Assembly (NCBI RefSeq): GCF_008642315.1 | Contig: NZ_CP029192.1 | Span: 5,084,001-5,148,000, forward strand | DNA from: Streptomyces venezuelae | GTDB taxonomy: Bacteria > Actinomycetota > Actinomycetes > Streptomycetales > Streptomycetaceae | Direction of reading: 5' to 3' | DNA length: 64,000 nucleotides | In this document: positions 62,667-64,000 of the stretch, one piece after another | Position numbering within the stretch: position 1 is the stretch's first letter | Layout of the letters: each line of letters begins with the position of its first letter | Notes under the pieces: generated by a model | What the model was told of the DNA's origin: nothing | What the model saw: the letters and a program-made list of their open reading frames with translations, nothing else | Database searches by the model: none | Made by a program: the position numbers and the translations under genes

Positions 62667-62701
62667 CGCGAGGGGAGGCCCGCCCCGGGCCTCCCCTCGC
62701 G
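62667..62701 (+). terminator. Hairpin terminator after the carboxypeptidase gene
   Basis: A 16-bp perfect stem (CGCGAGGGGAGGCCCG and its complement) with a 3-nt CCC loop, 4 bp past the stop codon. Confidence 0.85.
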
Positions 62702-62774
62702 CGTGCGTGCTAGCGTCACAAGCTCGGGGACCCGGGGTACTCCGGAAACATGGACGACACGGGGAGAGCCTCCA

Positions 62775-64000
62775 GTGGCAACAGCGGAGCCGACGCGCGC
62801 CGACGACGCCGCCGCACCTGACACGGGCGACGGCCCCCGCACCGGTGGGCGGGTCAAGCTGCCGGCCCAGCGCCGCACGACCGAGAGCGGTCCCGAGCAG
62901 CCGTGGCAGCAGCGCTTCCTGCGCCACCCGGTGACGATCACGACGGCGGTCGCCGCCGTGCTGCACGTCGTCTGGTTCCTGGTCTTCGCCAACAGCGGCG
63001 GAGACCTGGCGGCGCAGGACGCCTGGGCCGAGTTCGTCGGGCGGCACCCGGCGTCTGCGTACAACCTCGGCTGGTACGGCGGCATGCACCCCGTGTCATA
63101 CAGCGTGATCTCGCCGTACCTCATGTCGGTGCTCGGCGTGCGCACCACGATGATGATCGCGGGCACCGTCTCCGCGGCGCTGCTCACCATGATCCTCATG
63201 CGCAGCCGTGCGGTGCGGGGCAGGCTGCTGTGGCCGGTCGCCGCGGGTGTCTTCGCGCTCCTGGCCAACGCCGTGTCGGGCCGCGTGACCTACGGCCTCG
63301 GCCAGATGTTCGCGCTCGCGGCCGTCGCCGCCGTCTTCTGCTGGCCGCACCGCTGGCGCTACAAGCGGTGGGCGAAGGCCCTGGTCGCCGCCCCGTTCGC
63401 GGCGCTCGCGACGATGGGCAGCCCGGTCGCGGGCCTCTTCGTCGGGCTCGTCGCCGTCGCGCTGTTCCTCAGCAAGCGGTACCCGGGGGCGTACGCGCTG
63501 GGCATCGCGCCCGCCATCGTCGTGGGTCTCTCCGCGTGGCTCTTCCCGTTCTCCGGCACGCAGCCGATGTCGTTCGGCTCGGCGTCGCTGCCCCTGATCG
63601 CCTCGATCATCGTCTACTTCGTCGTGCCGAAGCAGTGGAAGACCGTCCGGATCACCACGGCCGTGTACGCGGCGTTCGTGCTCGGCGTCTGGCTGATCAG
63701 CTCGCAGATCGGCTCCAACATCTCGCGGCTCGCGATGTCCTTCGCGGGCGTCGCGCTGATCGCCGCGCTGCCGTACGCGGTGCCGAAGTCCCGTACCTGG
63801 TACGTGATCATCGTGGCGTTCGTGGGCTTCACCGGGTGGATCGGCTTCAAGGCCGTCGACGACATCGTGCACACCCGCTCGGACGCCTCCTGGACGCGCG
63901 AGGTCGCGCCGCTGGTCAACGAGTTGAAGGAGAAGGGCGCCGCGAAGGGCCGCCTGGAAGTGGTCCCGGCCCGCAGCCACCGCGAGGCGTCCGCGCTCCC
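62775..64000 (+). CDS. Multi-pass membrane protein, 5' part only
   Basis: The frame opens at GTG (GGGGAGAG upstream) and runs off the window end, giving 408 residues. A polar N-terminus of about 50 residues with QPWQQRFLRHPVTI is followed by about nine hydrophobic helices. Examples are TTAVAAVLHVVWFLVFA, VISPYLMSVLGVRTTMMIAG and FVGLVAVALFLS. The extracytoplasmic loop GWYGGMHPVSYSVISPYL is reminiscent of membrane glycosyltransferases, but no catalytic motif is clear. The last visible stretch is soluble. It follows the carboxypeptidase after a terminator; a cell-envelope role would fit the context. Confidence 0.75.
   Translation, partial: MATAEPTRADDAAAPDTGDGPRTGGRVKLPAQRRTTESGPEQPWQQRFLRHPVTITTAVAAVLHVVWFLVFANSGGDLAAQDAWAEFVGRHPASAYNLGWYGGMHPVSYSVISPYLMSVLGVRTTMMIAGTVSAALLTMILMRSRAVRGRLLWPVAAGVFALLANAVSGRVTYGLGQMFALAAVAAVFCWPHRWRYKRWAKALVAAPFAALATMGSPVAGLFVGLVAVALFLSKRYPGAYALGIAPAIVVGLSAWLFPFSGTQPMSFGSASLPLIASIIVYFVVPKQWKTVRITTAVYAAFVLGVWLISSQIGSNISRLAMSFAGVALIAALPYAVPKSRTWYVIIVAFVGFTGWIGFKAVDDIVHTRSDASWTREVAPLVNELKEKGAAKGRLEVVPARSHREASAL

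Noticed and set aside
60074..63268. Long minus-strand open frame opposite the carboxypeptidase gene
   Set aside because: Its translation is Gly/Leu/Arg repeats mirroring the low-complexity region of the real gene, with no domain.

Overview
The window is chromosomal DNA of a Streptomyces-type actinomycete. The evidence is very high GC with strong third-position G/C bias, many GTG starts, two XRE/DUF397 regulator pairs, an AfsR/SARP regulator, a coenzyme F420 synthase, a kinase with a PQQ-type propeller, FG-GAP and GPP34-like proteins, and short intergenic repeats of the kind common in Streptomyces. No rRNA, tRNA, CRISPR array or phage module is visible.

Roughly 1-34 kb is dominated by a catabolic gene set for an unidentified CoA-activated substrate. 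It contains an NDP-forming acyl-CoA ligase and an AMP-forming FadD3-like ligase, an acyl-CoA dehydrogenase, two unusual crotonases, two lipid-transfer-type thiolases each with a DUF35 Zn-ribbon/OB-fold partner nearby, an FAD monooxygenase, a flavin reductase, a PF04909-type amidohydrolase, two luciferase-like (LLM) oxidoreductases, an F420/Ddn-like reductase, a hydroxysteroid-dehydrogenase-like SDR and a TetR regulator. Almost every promoter in this set carries one palindrome, CTGACG-N3-CGTCAG. I count 14 good copies: nine have perfect TGACG/CGTCA arms and five have one mismatch. A degenerate copy overlaps the TetR start codon. A further perfect copy lies 24 kb away at 56.4 kb between a divergent SDR and an uncharacterised gene. 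I read this as one regulon, probably controlled by the TetR at 13.1-13.8 kb. Individual families resemble steroid side-chain and ring catabolism, but diagnostic steroid ring enzymes are absent, so the substrate stays open.

Interspersed are unrelated loci: a GNAT protein, a PdxH-like enzyme, an XRE/DUF397 pair (8-10 kb), a VOC protein and the PQQ kinase (14-17 kb). At 22-28 kb there is a lipoprotein, an ATP-grasp-like protein, two tiny GHMP-repeat proteins (one secreted, one cytosolic) and a large AfsR-like regulator. From 29.2 to 30.1 kb lies about 1 kb of tandem repeats (a 78-bp unit, then alternating 54/56-bp units forming a 110-bp period) in front of two operators.

From 33.4 to 43 kb follow a D-aminoacylase/aldehyde dehydrogenase pair (not operator-linked), a Tat-exported PHP metallohydrolase, an ankyrin protein, a third LLM protein, fbiC and an FG-GAP protein. 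From 44 to 50 kb two tandem P-loop NTPase/TPR paralogs are separated by a 100-bp MITE with a TGA target duplication. Next come a degenerate ADP-ribosylglycohydrolase homolog, a MarR/MFS efflux pair, a pair of large repeat hairpins, a sodium:solute symporter, the outlying operator locus, a second XRE/DUF397 pair, a GPP34 protein, a long D,D-carboxypeptidase and a truncated membrane protein.
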